In this document: positions 35,481 to 43,600 of the stretch, one piece after another
How the letters are laid out: each line of letters begins with the position of its first letter
How positions within the stretch are numbered: position 1 is the first letter of the stretch
Notes under the pieces: generated by a model
The model's database searches: none
Told to the model about the DNA's origin: nothing
What the model saw: the letters and a program-made list of their open reading frames with translations, nothing else
Assembly (NCBI RefSeq): GCF_028993555.1
Contig: NZ_CP118613.1
Location: 59,872-123,871 of the forward strand
Length of the DNA: 64,000 nucleotides
Source of the DNA: Ensifer adhaerens
GTDB lineage: Bacteria; Pseudomonadota; Alphaproteobacteria; Rhizobiales; Rhizobiaceae
Reading direction: 5' to 3'
Made by a program: the position numbers and the translations under genes

Positions 35481-36341
35481 TCAGCAAAGGCTTTTCAGCC
35501 ATAAAAAGTAGGCGGCGTGGTCAAGATCCGCGCCGCCCTTGTTGTTGACGAGGTCCGCAAAGCCATCCGTTACGGTCCGCGCGAGTGGGAGCGTAAGGCC
35601 GGCTTGAGCGGCTGCATCCAGAGCGTTGCGCAGGTCCTTAAGCTGGGCGGCAGAGCGCCCACCAGGCTGAAAATCGCCCTTCACCATTCGGTTTCCATGT
35701 AGATCCAGAATGCGGCTGTCGGCAAAGCCACCCTTGAGGGCCTGCACGAGAACTGCTGGATCGCAATCGGCATTTTCGGCAAGATGGAGTGCCTCAGCCA
35801 CCGCGCCAATGGTTATCGCCACGATCAGCTGGTTTGCCAGTTTCGCGACCTGTCCCGAGCCGACCGGTCCCATATGTGTTGGTCGCCCCAGTGCGGACAG
35901 GAATCGAAACGCATACTCGAAATCCTCAGTACTTCCACCAACGAAGATGGAAAGCGAAGCGGCCTCCGCGCCAACAACCCCGCCTGAAACGGGGGCATCG
36001 ATGAAATGTTTTCCGTGGCAGCTGGCAAAATCCGCTAGTCGGCGGTCGCACTCGGGTTCGACAGAGCCCATGTCAATCACAAGAGCGCCGGGTCTTGCTG
36101 CTTCGATGGCCCCTTTTCCAATCAGAACAGCCTCAGTCGCTTCCCCGTCAAGCAGCATGGAGATCACAACGTCAGCGTCGCTAACGGCCTCTACCGGATC
36201 GCGTGCGACTCGAGCAATGTCGGCCAGAGGCAAGGCTCGGTCCGGATTGCGATTCCAAACGCTAATGTCGAAACACGCACCTAAATGTCGCGCCATGGGC
36301 GCACCCATCAAGCCCGTCCCCAGAACAGCAATTTTCGTCAT
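35481..36341 (-). CDS. NAD(P)-dependent beta-hydroxyacid dehydrogenase (2)
   Basis: 286 residues of the same family as the gene at 31257: IAVLGTGLMGAPMARHLGAC, DAPVSGGVVGAEAASLSIFV, catalytic Lys in GSGQVAKLANQLIVAITIGA and KGGFADSRILDLHGNRM. Motifs are intact, but sequence identity to the first copy looks modest, so this is not a recent duplication. Its start overlaps the stop of the DUF336 gene by one base, making a two-gene unit read leftward from the 36787-36806 operator. The substrate is unknown. Confidence 0.87.
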   Translation of the reverse strand: MTKIAVLGTGLMGAPMARHLGACFDISVWNRNPDRALPLADIARVARDPVEAVSDADVVISMLLDGEATEAVLIGKGAIEAARPGALVIDMGSVEPECDRRLADFASCHGKHFIDAPVSGGVVGAEAASLSIFVGGSTEDFEYAFRFLSALGRPTHMGPVGSGQVAKLANQLIVAITIGAVAEALHLAENADCDPAVLVQALKGGFADSRILDLHGNRMVKGDFQPGGRSAAQLKDLRNALDAAAQAGLTLPLARTVTDGFADLVNNKGGADLDHAAYFLWLKSLC

Positions 36342-36757
36342 CAGATGTCGGCTCCTATCACACTAAGTGCAGCTCGTGCGACTGAGGCATCCTGTTCACC
36401 GGTACCCGAACCAACTCCTATCCCGCCGACGAGCACACCAGCGATTCTGATCGGCAGGCCGCCGGTAAGGCCGGTCACAGCTCCACCTGTTGCCGCGGCG
36501 ATGAGAAGCCGCACCTCTTCCGGAATTGTCTTGGTCTCCGCACCGATAGAGGCCGCGGTCCGCGCCTTTGCTTCAGCGCTAGCAAGGGACAAAAATCGCG
36601 CACCACGCATTCGCAGCTGGCCGAGGGTGACACCGCTTGCATCGACAATGACGATGCATTGCGGCTGGTGCAATTGTTGCGCCCGTTCTCGGGCAGCCGA
36701 CAACATTCTTAAGACCGCATCATCGGTTAAGACCAGCGTGTTTTCGGTGGCGTCCAT
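36341..36757 (-). CDS. DUF336 (GlcG/HbpS) family protein
   Basis: 138 residues. The conserved HbpS/GlcG features are visible: LRMRGARFLSLASAEAKART, then GAVTGLTGGLPIRIAGVLVG and GGIGVGSGTGEQDASVARAAL. Members bind haem or cobalamin-like ligands or act as small accessory proteins in oxidised-compound operons; function is generally poorly defined. It is divergent from the lactonase gene with the 20-bp palindrome between them. Presence of a potential haem binder and a cytochrome b561 in the same cargo is notable. Confidence 0.85.
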   Translation of the reverse strand: MDATENTLVLTDDAVLRMLSAARERAQQLHQPQCIVIVDASGVTLGQLRMRGARFLSLASAEAKARTAASIGAETKTIPEEVRLLIAAATGGAVTGLTGGLPIRIAGVLVGGIGVGSGTGEQDASVARAALSVIGADI

Positions 36758-36786
36758 CGCAATTCTCTCTCGCTTCCAAAGTCTCG

Positions 36787-36806
36787 ATATGTTATCGATA
36801 ACATAT
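36787..36806. promoter_or_regulatory. LacI-type operator between DUF336 and lactonase genes
   Basis: Perfect 20-bp palindrome ATATGTTATCGATAACATAT, the longest copy of the site in the window. A -10-like TATACT follows at 36810-36815 for the rightward gene. Confidence 0.78.
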
Positions 36807-36829
36807 CGTTATACTTAGGGGAAAGCTGA

Positions 36830-37726
36830 ATGTCGTTCTTTGAAGCAATCGATCCTGTTTTTCGCACCTATGTGCTCTGCAATGCACCGGTGAAGCAAAT
36901 CGCGACGGGTTTCGATTGGGTAGAGGGCCCGGTTTGGTTTGGTGACGCAGGATGTCTTCTGTTTTCAGACATTCCCAATAATCGTATCCACCGTTGGTGC
37001 CCCGGCGCTGGGGTCTCGGTCTTCAGGGAGCCGTCGAACTTCGCGAACGGCAACACACGGGACCGACAGGGGAGACTCGTTACTTGTGAACATGGCACAA
37101 GACGGGTCACGCGGACGGAACTCGACGGTTCAATTACCGTGATTGCCGACAGCTACCGAGGCAAACGGCTAAACTCCCCAAATGACGTGGTGGTGAAATC
37201 GGACAACTCGATCTGGTTCACTGATCCGCACTACGGAATTATGACCGATTACGAAGGCTATCGCAGTGAGCAGGAATTACCTTGTAGCGTGTATCGCGTC
37301 GATCCCGACGGACATATTGAAGCGGTAGCCACGGAGTTGAAGTGCCCGAACGGATTGGCGTTCAGCCCCGACGAGACCCGACTCTATGTTGCCGATACCG
37401 GCAGAATGTTTGGCGCCGACGCGCAATATGTTTGCGTCTTCGACGTTGGACCAGCCGGTAAAATATCTGGAGGGAACGCATTTTACACCATCAGCCCAGG
37501 TTGTGCTGATGGGTTTCGGGTAGATTTTGACGGCAACCTATGGTCTTCGGCTGCGGATGGCGTGCACTGCATCGCGCCTGATGGTCACCTGATGGGTAAG
37601 ATTCTTGTCCCGGAGGTTGTCTCAAATCTCTGCTTCGGGGGGCGGGCCAAGCATCAACTCTTCATCACCGCGACAACCAGCATCTACACGATCTCGCTCA
37701 ATCGTTGCGGCATGCAACACCCGTGA
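36830..37726 (+). CDS. SMP-30/gluconolactonase/LRE family lactonase
   Basis: 298 residues of a six-bladed beta-propeller: TGFDWVEGPVWFGDAGCLLF (metal-binding Glu in EGP), NRIHRWCPGAG, KRLNSPNDVVVKSDNSIWFT (metal-binding Asn in SPND), CPNGLAFSPDETRLYVADTG and GCADGFRVDFDGNLWSSAAD (metal-binding Asp). Enzymes of this group hydrolyse sugar-acid lactones such as glucono-1,5-lactone. No signal peptide is present, so it acts in the cytoplasm. It would deliver gluconate or idonate to the pathway. A 14-bp stem hairpin lies about 170 bp downstream. Confidence 0.9.
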   Translation: MSFFEAIDPVFRTYVLCNAPVKQIATGFDWVEGPVWFGDAGCLLFSDIPNNRIHRWCPGAGVSVFREPSNFANGNTRDRQGRLVTCEHGTRRVTRTELDGSITVIADSYRGKRLNSPNDVVVKSDNSIWFTDPHYGIMTDYEGYRSEQELPCSVYRVDPDGHIEAVATELKCPNGLAFSPDETRLYVADTGRMFGADAQYVCVFDVGPAGKISGGNAFYTISPGCADGFRVDFDGNLWSSAADGVHCIAPDGHLMGKILVPEVVSNLCFGGRAKHQLFITATTSIYTISLNRCGMQHP

Positions 37727-38181
37727 CCAAGGCGAACAACCGAGGCGCCATTTAACAAGATGGAAGCTCGACGCAAGGGTTGCGTCAACAACAAAGTAGT
37801 GCAGGAAAACCGGTCAGCGCCCACAAAGAGTGGCAGACACTGCATTATTGGAAACACCCGTTTGACTGAACCGCCGAAAAACTTGCGTTTTTCGACGGCG
37901 CCCGATGGAGGAAATCCTCCTTCCTCCATCGGGCGACCAGAACTGCAGACATGCAAACGCACGCGCCACAGCCCCAGTTGGGGTGGTGCTGGCCGACATC
38001 ATCGAAGTCGAGCCGCCCCCTTCTGAGGCAACCCTCCCCACTGCTCTATAGTCACGCACCCTCTTTTGTCGTTCGACCAAGGATACCGAACGTCCTTCAC
38101 CCCCCGGATTTGCCAGGCGCGACGCGATCGCTTCGGGATCCGTTCTCGTCCCCCGACGGCATGTAAGGACCCGCGCCTGCG
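37727..38181. other. Non-coding right end of the transposon with strong hairpins
   Basis: No gene is supported. Two hairpins stand in tandem: CGAAAAAC/GTTTTTCG (37875-37894) and a perfect 14-bp stem CGCCCGATGGAGGA/TCCTCCATCGGGCG (37899-37935). Neither has a clean U-run directly after it, though the first could act as a terminator for the lactonase gene. The rest up to the right inverted repeat shows no clear feature. Confidence 0.5.
37899..37935. other. 14-bp perfect hairpin near the right transposon end
   Basis: The left arm pairs with the right arm over 14 uninterrupted base pairs and a 9-nt loop. It may stop transcription or shield the transposon from outside transcription; no direct evidence. 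Confidence 0.6.
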
Positions 38182-38219
38182 CTTAAGGTAGTATTTCGCC
38201 CCCTCCTGCAAACGCCCCC
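38182..38219 (-). repeat. Right terminal inverted repeat (38 bp) of the Tn3-family transposon
   Basis: Read on the minus strand it begins GGGGGCGTTTGCAGGAGGGG and ends CCTTAAG, matching the left end at 35 of 38 positions. Confidence 0.93.
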
Positions 38220-38224
38220 ACTGA
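38220..38224. repeat. Target-site duplication ACTGA, right copy
   Basis: Identical to 10106-10110 and immediately outside the right inverted repeat. Confidence 0.9.
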
Positions 38225-38238
38225 GGAGGATCAACCTC

Positions 38239-38436
38239 ATGAAAGCGCTCGTAACCTTCTGCCAGAAGACCGGCCGCCGCCTTCGCCTTTACCTCAATCG
38301 GCAAGTCGCCAAACTGTCCCATAAAGGCCAGTTGAAGATCTCGGTCGCGGTCTCGCTTCCGCTCATCGCCAACGTCGAGGTCAGCTATCAGTGCGATTTC
38401 AACGCCAAAGCCGACAACGACAACAAGCCGAAGTGA
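38239..38436 (+). CDS. Small basic hypothetical protein next to the transposon
   Basis: 65 residues with a strong GAGGAGGA Shine-Dalgarno (38223-38230) whose first bases belong to the target duplication. The transposon end stops 19 bp before the ATG, so the original promoter is now 28 kb away on the other side. Basic N-terminal half (KTGRRLRLYLNRQVAKLSHK) and a strand-rich middle. No family recognised. Confidence 0.55.
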   Translation: MKALVTFCQKTGRRLRLYLNRQVAKLSHKGQLKISVAVSLPLIANVEVSYQCDFNAKADNDNKPK

Positions 38437-38588
38437 GACGGCCGCGCCCTGCACGCAGAGCGCGGCTTTCCGCCGTGGCCCGCGTGCCGCCGCATATCTC
38501 CTCTGGAGATATTGCGTCCCGATGCTTGAAATCTCAGATTGAATGGGTGAGCATTGGACATCAACCAGCAAGGGAAGACTTCGTGACC

Positions 38589-38804
38589 ATGACGAGCAAC
38601 ACGGTTCAGCAGGTTCAGGAGGACATGGCGCTGATCGCCCGGGGCCAGGAAATCGACCTTCCGTGGCGCCGACTTCGCGTTCTCCTCGATCACGGCCTGG
38701 TCGAGATCAACACGCCTGTCCTCCTGGGTGGACCGCTCGCAGGAAGTCGAACCTCCATCTCGTGGACAGACGAGGGCATGCGGTTCATGGGACAGGCCAG
38801 CTAA
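38589..38804 (+). CDS. Small hypothetical plasmid protein
   Basis: 71 residues from the ATG at 38589; a GTG two codons earlier is an alternative. The centre (LPWRRLRVLLDHGLVEINTP) looks like a short winged-helix-type element: a helix, a strand and a turn ending in 'WTDEGMRFM'. It may be a small DNA-binding protein. It is read with the next gene, 20 bp on. No family was recognised. Confidence 0.5.
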   Translation: MTSNTVQQVQEDMALIARGQEIDLPWRRLRVLLDHGLVEINTPVLLGGPLAGSRTSISWTDEGMRFMGQAS

Positions 38805-38824
38805 GGCAAAGACCATCAACGAAA

Positions 38825-39040
38825 ATGAGGTATGACCGCGTGAAAAGCATCTTTGCAGGTAATTTCGATCAGGAGAGCGCCATCGAAGCCGCTGTAGAGC
38901 TGTACGGTGTCGATGCCACAACGGCCGTGGCTCATTGCGCACTTGAGGCCCACGTCGATCGTCGCGAGGCTGACCACCAATTCTGGTTTCGCATTTTCGC
39001 TCAGCTCAGGGGCATTCCGCTGTCCGACAGCAAACATTGA
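38825..39040 (+). CDS. Small hypothetical protein, possibly interrupted by a stop codon
   Basis: 71 residues, acidic and helical (QESAIEAAVELYGVDATTAV). After the TGA at 39038-39040 the same frame stays open for another 47 codons, to 39184. That continuation reads as protein-like sequence with a hydrophobic helix (ARIGFALIAFACGTELGRYL). Either the gene is complete at 71 residues and the next stretch is a separate short gene with a non-standard start, or a nonsense mutation has cut a 119-residue protein. Confidence 0.5.
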   Translation: MRYDRVKSIFAGNFDQESAIEAAVELYGVDATTAVAHCALEAHVDRREADHQFWFRIFAQLRGIPLSDSKH

Positions 39041-39297
39041 GATCTCGCGGATCGCCTCGATCGCGTCAATCGAAGCTATTTGGAGGTGCGCAACCAGTGG
39101 GCGGCACGGATCGGCTTTGCCCTCATCGCCTTTGCATGCGGAACAGAGCTTGGCCGTTACCTGGTTGAATGGTCGATGATTTAGGTTGCCCGGTCGCAAT
39201 CGCGGGCAAAGTGAAAGCCAGCGAGATGGAGAGTCTTCTGCCGTTGGAACTGGAAGGCTGAGCGCGAGGCGCTGACAGAGCAGGAGCGACGGGCGGC

Positions 39298-39864
39298 ATG
39301 ACGCACAACAGCCAGGGGACGACGACCGCACGACCGAAGCTGGATGATGTGGCGTTCGAGGCGTTTATCAGGGCACGTCGTCCGGCATCGCCAATCTGGT
39401 CAATGAGCGGTCTCGATGGCTATCTCACGGCTCTCATCATCGGCCCGAAGTTTATCGACCCACGTCAGTGGATCCCGGAACTGACCGGTCCGGATGCCCT
39501 GAACCTGCCGATGGAAACAACCGAACATCGGGCCGTGCAGACGATCGTTGCGGAGTATAACCGCATCTCTGCGAGCCTTTCCGAAACACCGAAAGACCAC
39601 CGGCCCAGGTTCACCAGGATCGATGATCAGACCTTTGATCCATTCGATTGGGACCTCTGCTTTCTGTTAGGAACAAGGTACGCGCCGAGGCTTTGGCAGC
39701 CGGTTCTTCGAGGTCATGCCGGGACCGGCGATATCATCGCGCCCATCCGCAGGCTCGGCGAGACAAAACGGAAAGCGACCCGCCAGGATGCTGCTGCCGT
39801 CGGCGAAGCGCTCGTCAACATGCGAAGCTACTTCATGCCAAGGCGCGCAAAGCAGAAGTTCTGA
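39298..39864 (+). CDS. UPF0149 (YecA/YgfB-like) family protein
   Basis: 188 residues. The conserved UPF0149 core is clear: LDGYLTALIIGPKFIDPRQW near residues 43-62, DPFDWDLCFLLGTRYAPRLW in the middle, and the C-terminal ALVNMRSYFMPRRA. The terminal SEC-type metal-binding motif present in many YecA proteins is absent. The biochemical role of the family is not established. It is a stand-alone gene; an ACGGAC/GTCCGT hairpin lies just after the stop but lacks a U-run. Confidence 0.8.
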   Translation: MTHNSQGTTTARPKLDDVAFEAFIRARRPASPIWSMSGLDGYLTALIIGPKFIDPRQWIPELTGPDALNLPMETTEHRAVQTIVAEYNRISASLSETPKDHRPRFTRIDDQTFDPFDWDLCFLLGTRYAPRLWQPVLRGHAGTGDIIAPIRRLGETKRKATRQDAAAVGEALVNMRSYFMPRRAKQKF

Positions 39865-40083
39865 AACAACGGACGGCTCCTCGTCCGTCAACAGACTAAA
39901 GCCGTGGGCTGCTCGTCGCGTTCATGTTCACGTCGTCGGAGGTGTTTCCTGGATCCGGACATTTGCGGCATAGACGTAGCTTTTCACCAAGGTAAAAGGA
40001 GGTCATTCAGCGCAGACAAGCCTGACGTCGAATCTTCTCCAAGTAAATTCAAGTTTGGGCCAGGTGTTAAGCCGCTGGTCGAC
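39865..40083. other. Convergent spacer
   Basis: About 220 bases between the UPF0149 gene and the L,D-transpeptidase stop. Only the short hairpin at 39869-39888 was noted. Confidence 0.4.
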
Positions 40084-40551
40084 CTATTGGTGCAAAATGA
40101 TCTCTGTTCGCGAGAGCCCCCGCTTCTTGACCAGATCGAATAGCACTTTGGCGTTTTCTGGGTGGAGACGCACGCAACCGCGAGACGCAGGTCGGCCAAG
40201 GTTTCTCGTGTCCAAGGTACCGTGTATCGCATAGCCTCCGAAGAAGAAGATCGAATTTGGCATCGGAACGCCATCGTATTTCCTCGAATACCAAGTTTCA
40301 TGCATGCGGATTGGATGGAATACTCCCGTTGGGGTGCTGTATCCGACGGTTCCAGTCGATACCGGCCAGTAATAGATGGCTTCGCCGTCGAGAGTTACCG
40401 CCATAGATTGGTCAGAGAGGTCGACATGCACTTGCAATTCTTGCGATGTCGAAGCTGACGCCACACTAGCAATGGACAGGGAGATAACAATGGTTCGGAG
40501 AGTGACCTTAGCCGCAGAAAGAAAGATAATGCCTATTGAACCAGCATTCAT
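40084..40551 (-). CDS. L,D-transpeptidase (YkuD family)
   Basis: 155 residues. An N-terminal hydrophobic segment (residues 15-33) looks like a signal peptide for the periplasm. The YkuD catalytic motif is intact: AIHGTLDTRNLGRP with its His, then SRGCVRLHPENAKVLFDL with the nucleophile Cys; an upstream STPTGVFHPIRM strand supports the fold. These enzymes cross-link peptidoglycan or attach proteins to it. It lies 94 bp downstream of the giant RHS gene on the same strand, so the two may share a transcript. GGGGAGTTGA precedes the ATG. Confidence 0.9.
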   Translation of the reverse strand: MNAGSIGIIFLSAAKVTLRTIVISLSIASVASASTSQELQVHVDLSDQSMAVTLDGEAIYYWPVSTGTVGYSTPTGVFHPIRMHETWYSRKYDGVPMPNSIFFFGGYAIHGTLDTRNLGRPASRGCVRLHPENAKVLFDLVKKRGLSRTEIILHQ

Positions 40552-40645
40552 TCAACTCCCCTGTTGGCTACTTCGCTTACCTTCAAGGATTGCCGTGAGT
40601 TCCCGAAATCCAAGCTCTCAGACACTGAAGCATTTCCGATAGAGA

Positions 40646-43600
40646 CTAGGGTTGATTGGGTGCCATCTCAGTTCTAGGTGGCGGTATAACAGCGGGGGAC
40701 CAGAGTCCTGGTCCAACGACATCCCAGTGGCCGCCCCCTTGCTGTCTTAGTGTTTGATTCCACTCTCGTAGTCGAGGGTTACCGATTTTTTGCAGGTGTC
40801 TACTCGTTGATCCCCATCTGATTGACCAATTTGTTTTGTTCAGTCCTTCGGGCAGCCTTCCGGGAAGCCTGCTTGACCCGAAGCGAACCCACGCTCCTAA
40901 GCCTCCCGTAGTTGCGACAAAGCTACCATACAACGACACCATCGAACGCCAGAAAAAAGCACCTGCACCGATCGCAAGGTCAATTGGTGACCAAGTTGGA
41001 TATATGGCGTCTTCCATATAATCGGGCTGGTTTTTTTGTGAGACTGACTGCTCTTTTGCCTTATGCATTGCATCATTAAGGAGGTGTGAGTATGCGCCCG
41101 TGATTGCTCCATTCTCAAACTTGCCGCCACCGACCACGCTAGCAGTTCCGCCAATCGCCGAGGCTGCGACTGTCTGCAGAGCGTCACTTCGAATATCCGC
41201 GACCTTGCTGGCAAAAGCCTTCGTCACGGCGGCGGATGCAAATCCGCTCCAAAAATCGCCTCCATTTATTTCAGATTCCAAGCCACCAACGACTCCATGA
41301 CCAACCGACCCAGCACCTGTCTCGGCCCAGAAAGAGCCAGTTTCTGCGCCGACACCCAAAGCCAATTCGCCTGCTCCAAAGAATGCCGCCCCGGACGCAC
41401 CTCCAATTATCGCTCCTCGGAGTATGTCTGAGAAGTCTCCCCCGTACAGCGCAGCATTCAGTCCGCCGCTGATAGCTCCGACAAGTATAGCGCCTCCAAT
41501 CCCAGCGGTGAAAACGCTGACAACCGCTGCAACCGCAATCACAACAACCGTGCGCCAATTTTTTTCGATCCACTTCCCGATCTTTTCGAACGGTTTTGCG
41601 ATTGCTCTACCAAGCTTTTTGATGGCTTCCCAAAGTCCAAATCCGCTCGGATCAGTGAATGCGAGCGGATTGTTCATGACATACGAGTATCTATCGTAGT
41701 TCTGTCCAGTTTCAGGGAATTGAAGCGTCGGATCGGCCGACACAAAACGCGCTAGGTCCGGGTCGTAGACCCGCCCATTCATGTGGATCAGATCGAGATT
41801 GTCGAGATGTTCGTGTCCTGTGAAGCCGCGCCGGAACGTGCCTTCGGCGAAATCCTGTTTTCCTTTTGCCGCCCAGGCAACCTGGACCCTCTTGCCCCAA
41901 GGATCGTAGGAATAGCCGGAAACGACTGCCCCGTCCTCGTTCGTGACCTTCACGATCGAGCCTAATTCGTCCTTATGCAGGTAACTGACCGACATTGTCG
42001 TCAACGCGATCGCGAGCGGGGTGTCTTCCTTTCCGGCCTTGAATTTGGGATCATTTGCCAGCGGCTCGAATTCTGTAGAATGCTCCAGCACTGCAACAAC
42101 GCCACCTTCGGCGGCGAGATAGAGCCGGTGCCGCTGGAAACCGCCAGGCTTGACGATGAACGAGCCGCCTAGATCGCGGATTTGCTCATAGGCGCCGACG
42201 GAGATCGTCTGAAGGACATTGGTCACAAATCCGGATTTGCCGATTGCGCGCGTCTCAGAGTAGTGCTGGAAGTACCGGCTCCCGTCAGGTGCATAGGAAA
42301 AGCGCGACCATGCGTCCTTCGACTTATAGATCAGCCTCACTGAGTTGTTGGCATAATACTCGAAGCGACCCTTAGGTCCGAACACCATGTTGCCGTTGGC
42401 GTCATATTGGTATTCAGCCTCGCTGCCGTCTGGCTTGGCAATGCGCTTCACGGCGTGTGCCGGCCCTTCGCCGTCGTATGAATACTTGCCCATGCCGGTT
42501 TTTGAGAGCATGCGGCCGGCACCATCATAGGTGTATCGACCCTGCGTCTTGCCATTCACGTTCCAATTCGTCAGTCGATCGAGATCGTCGTATTTGAAGT
42601 CTTCTTTCTTTTTTTCAGTCTTGTGGTCTTTGGAGAGGAGATTGCCGACGAGATCGTAGTCCAAGGATATATCAGTGATCTCGGTTTCATCTGCCGCCTG
42701 GGCTGCGATCCGGCTCAGATTTCCCTTGAGCGGATCGTAGGCATAGGTCGACGTGACACCGCTGCCGAATTCCTCGGTGATGATCCGGCCGTATTGATCG
42801 CGCTCACCTGCGGTCCAATAGATCTTGTGTTCGGTCAAGTACGGTTTCAGCGGATCATTGGCGCGCACCTTGGAAAGGTATCCAAGATCATCATACTCAC
42901 TGCTGACGACATAGTTGCCCGGATGGTGAGCTTGGACGACGCGATCGTACTCATCGTATTCCACTGACGTCGAATACAGCTCGCCCTGAATGCGTGTCGC
43001 CTTACGGTAAAGCCGTCCCTTGTTGTCATAGGCGAACTGCTCTTCATAACCGTCAGAGGATGATACGGCGCTTGGCTTTCCGATGCCGAATGCTGCGGTA
43101 TCATAGGTAAACTGATCGAGTTTGTCCGGCATGTGACGCTGAAGCGGTCGGCCGAGCAGGTCATAAGACACCGTTGTGACCTGGCCTTTGGCGTCCCGCT
43201 GCCAGAAAATTTCGCCAAATCCATCATACCGGTAGTCCCAGCGACCAAGATCAGGATCGATCGACATCACCTTGTTACCAATCTGGTCGTAGCCATGGAG
43301 GAGTTCCAGTCCATCGACCTGAATTGTCTTCAGCAAGCGGTCGCCAGGCCCATATTCGAACTTCAACGATCCTTTCGCATTGTCGACCGTTTCGACGGTC
43401 AGACCTTTTTCGTTGACGATCTTGACCGAAACCTTCTCGTTGGCGTCTGTGATCCTGGTGATCAGTCCTGCATATGCAGCTTTGGTAATACCGCCGTCCG
43501 GCGCGATTGTTCGCGTTGCCCGGTCAAGATTGTCGTATTCGGTCTGGCCGAAGAAGACCGGGTCACCTTCAAAAAAGGGGAGCGAGCTTGCCACGGCACG

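Larger units (their letters stand above)
10111..38219. mobile_element. 28.1-kb Tn3-family transposon carrying a sugar-acid regulon
   Basis: The element is bounded by 38-bp inverted repeats and a perfect 5-bp duplication (ACTGA). It encodes tnpA and tnpR at its left end. The remaining 24 kb is cargo: gnd, three ABC transport systems, three LacI regulators and a set of idonate/gluconate enzymes. Matched ends and duplication show that it inserted as one unit and has not been rearranged at its borders since. At 28 kb it is large for a unit Tn3 element and resembles catabolic transposons in organisation. Confidence 0.92.

Noticed and set aside
30928..37726. Idea that the gluconate genes form a second, nested transposon
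   Set aside because: No additional inverted repeats or duplications were found inside the 28.1-kb element; only the outer pair is supported.
37999..38571. 190-codon minus-strand frame across the right transposon end
   Set aside because: It spans the inverted repeat junction and is antisense to the small gene at 38239, so it cannot be an inherited gene.
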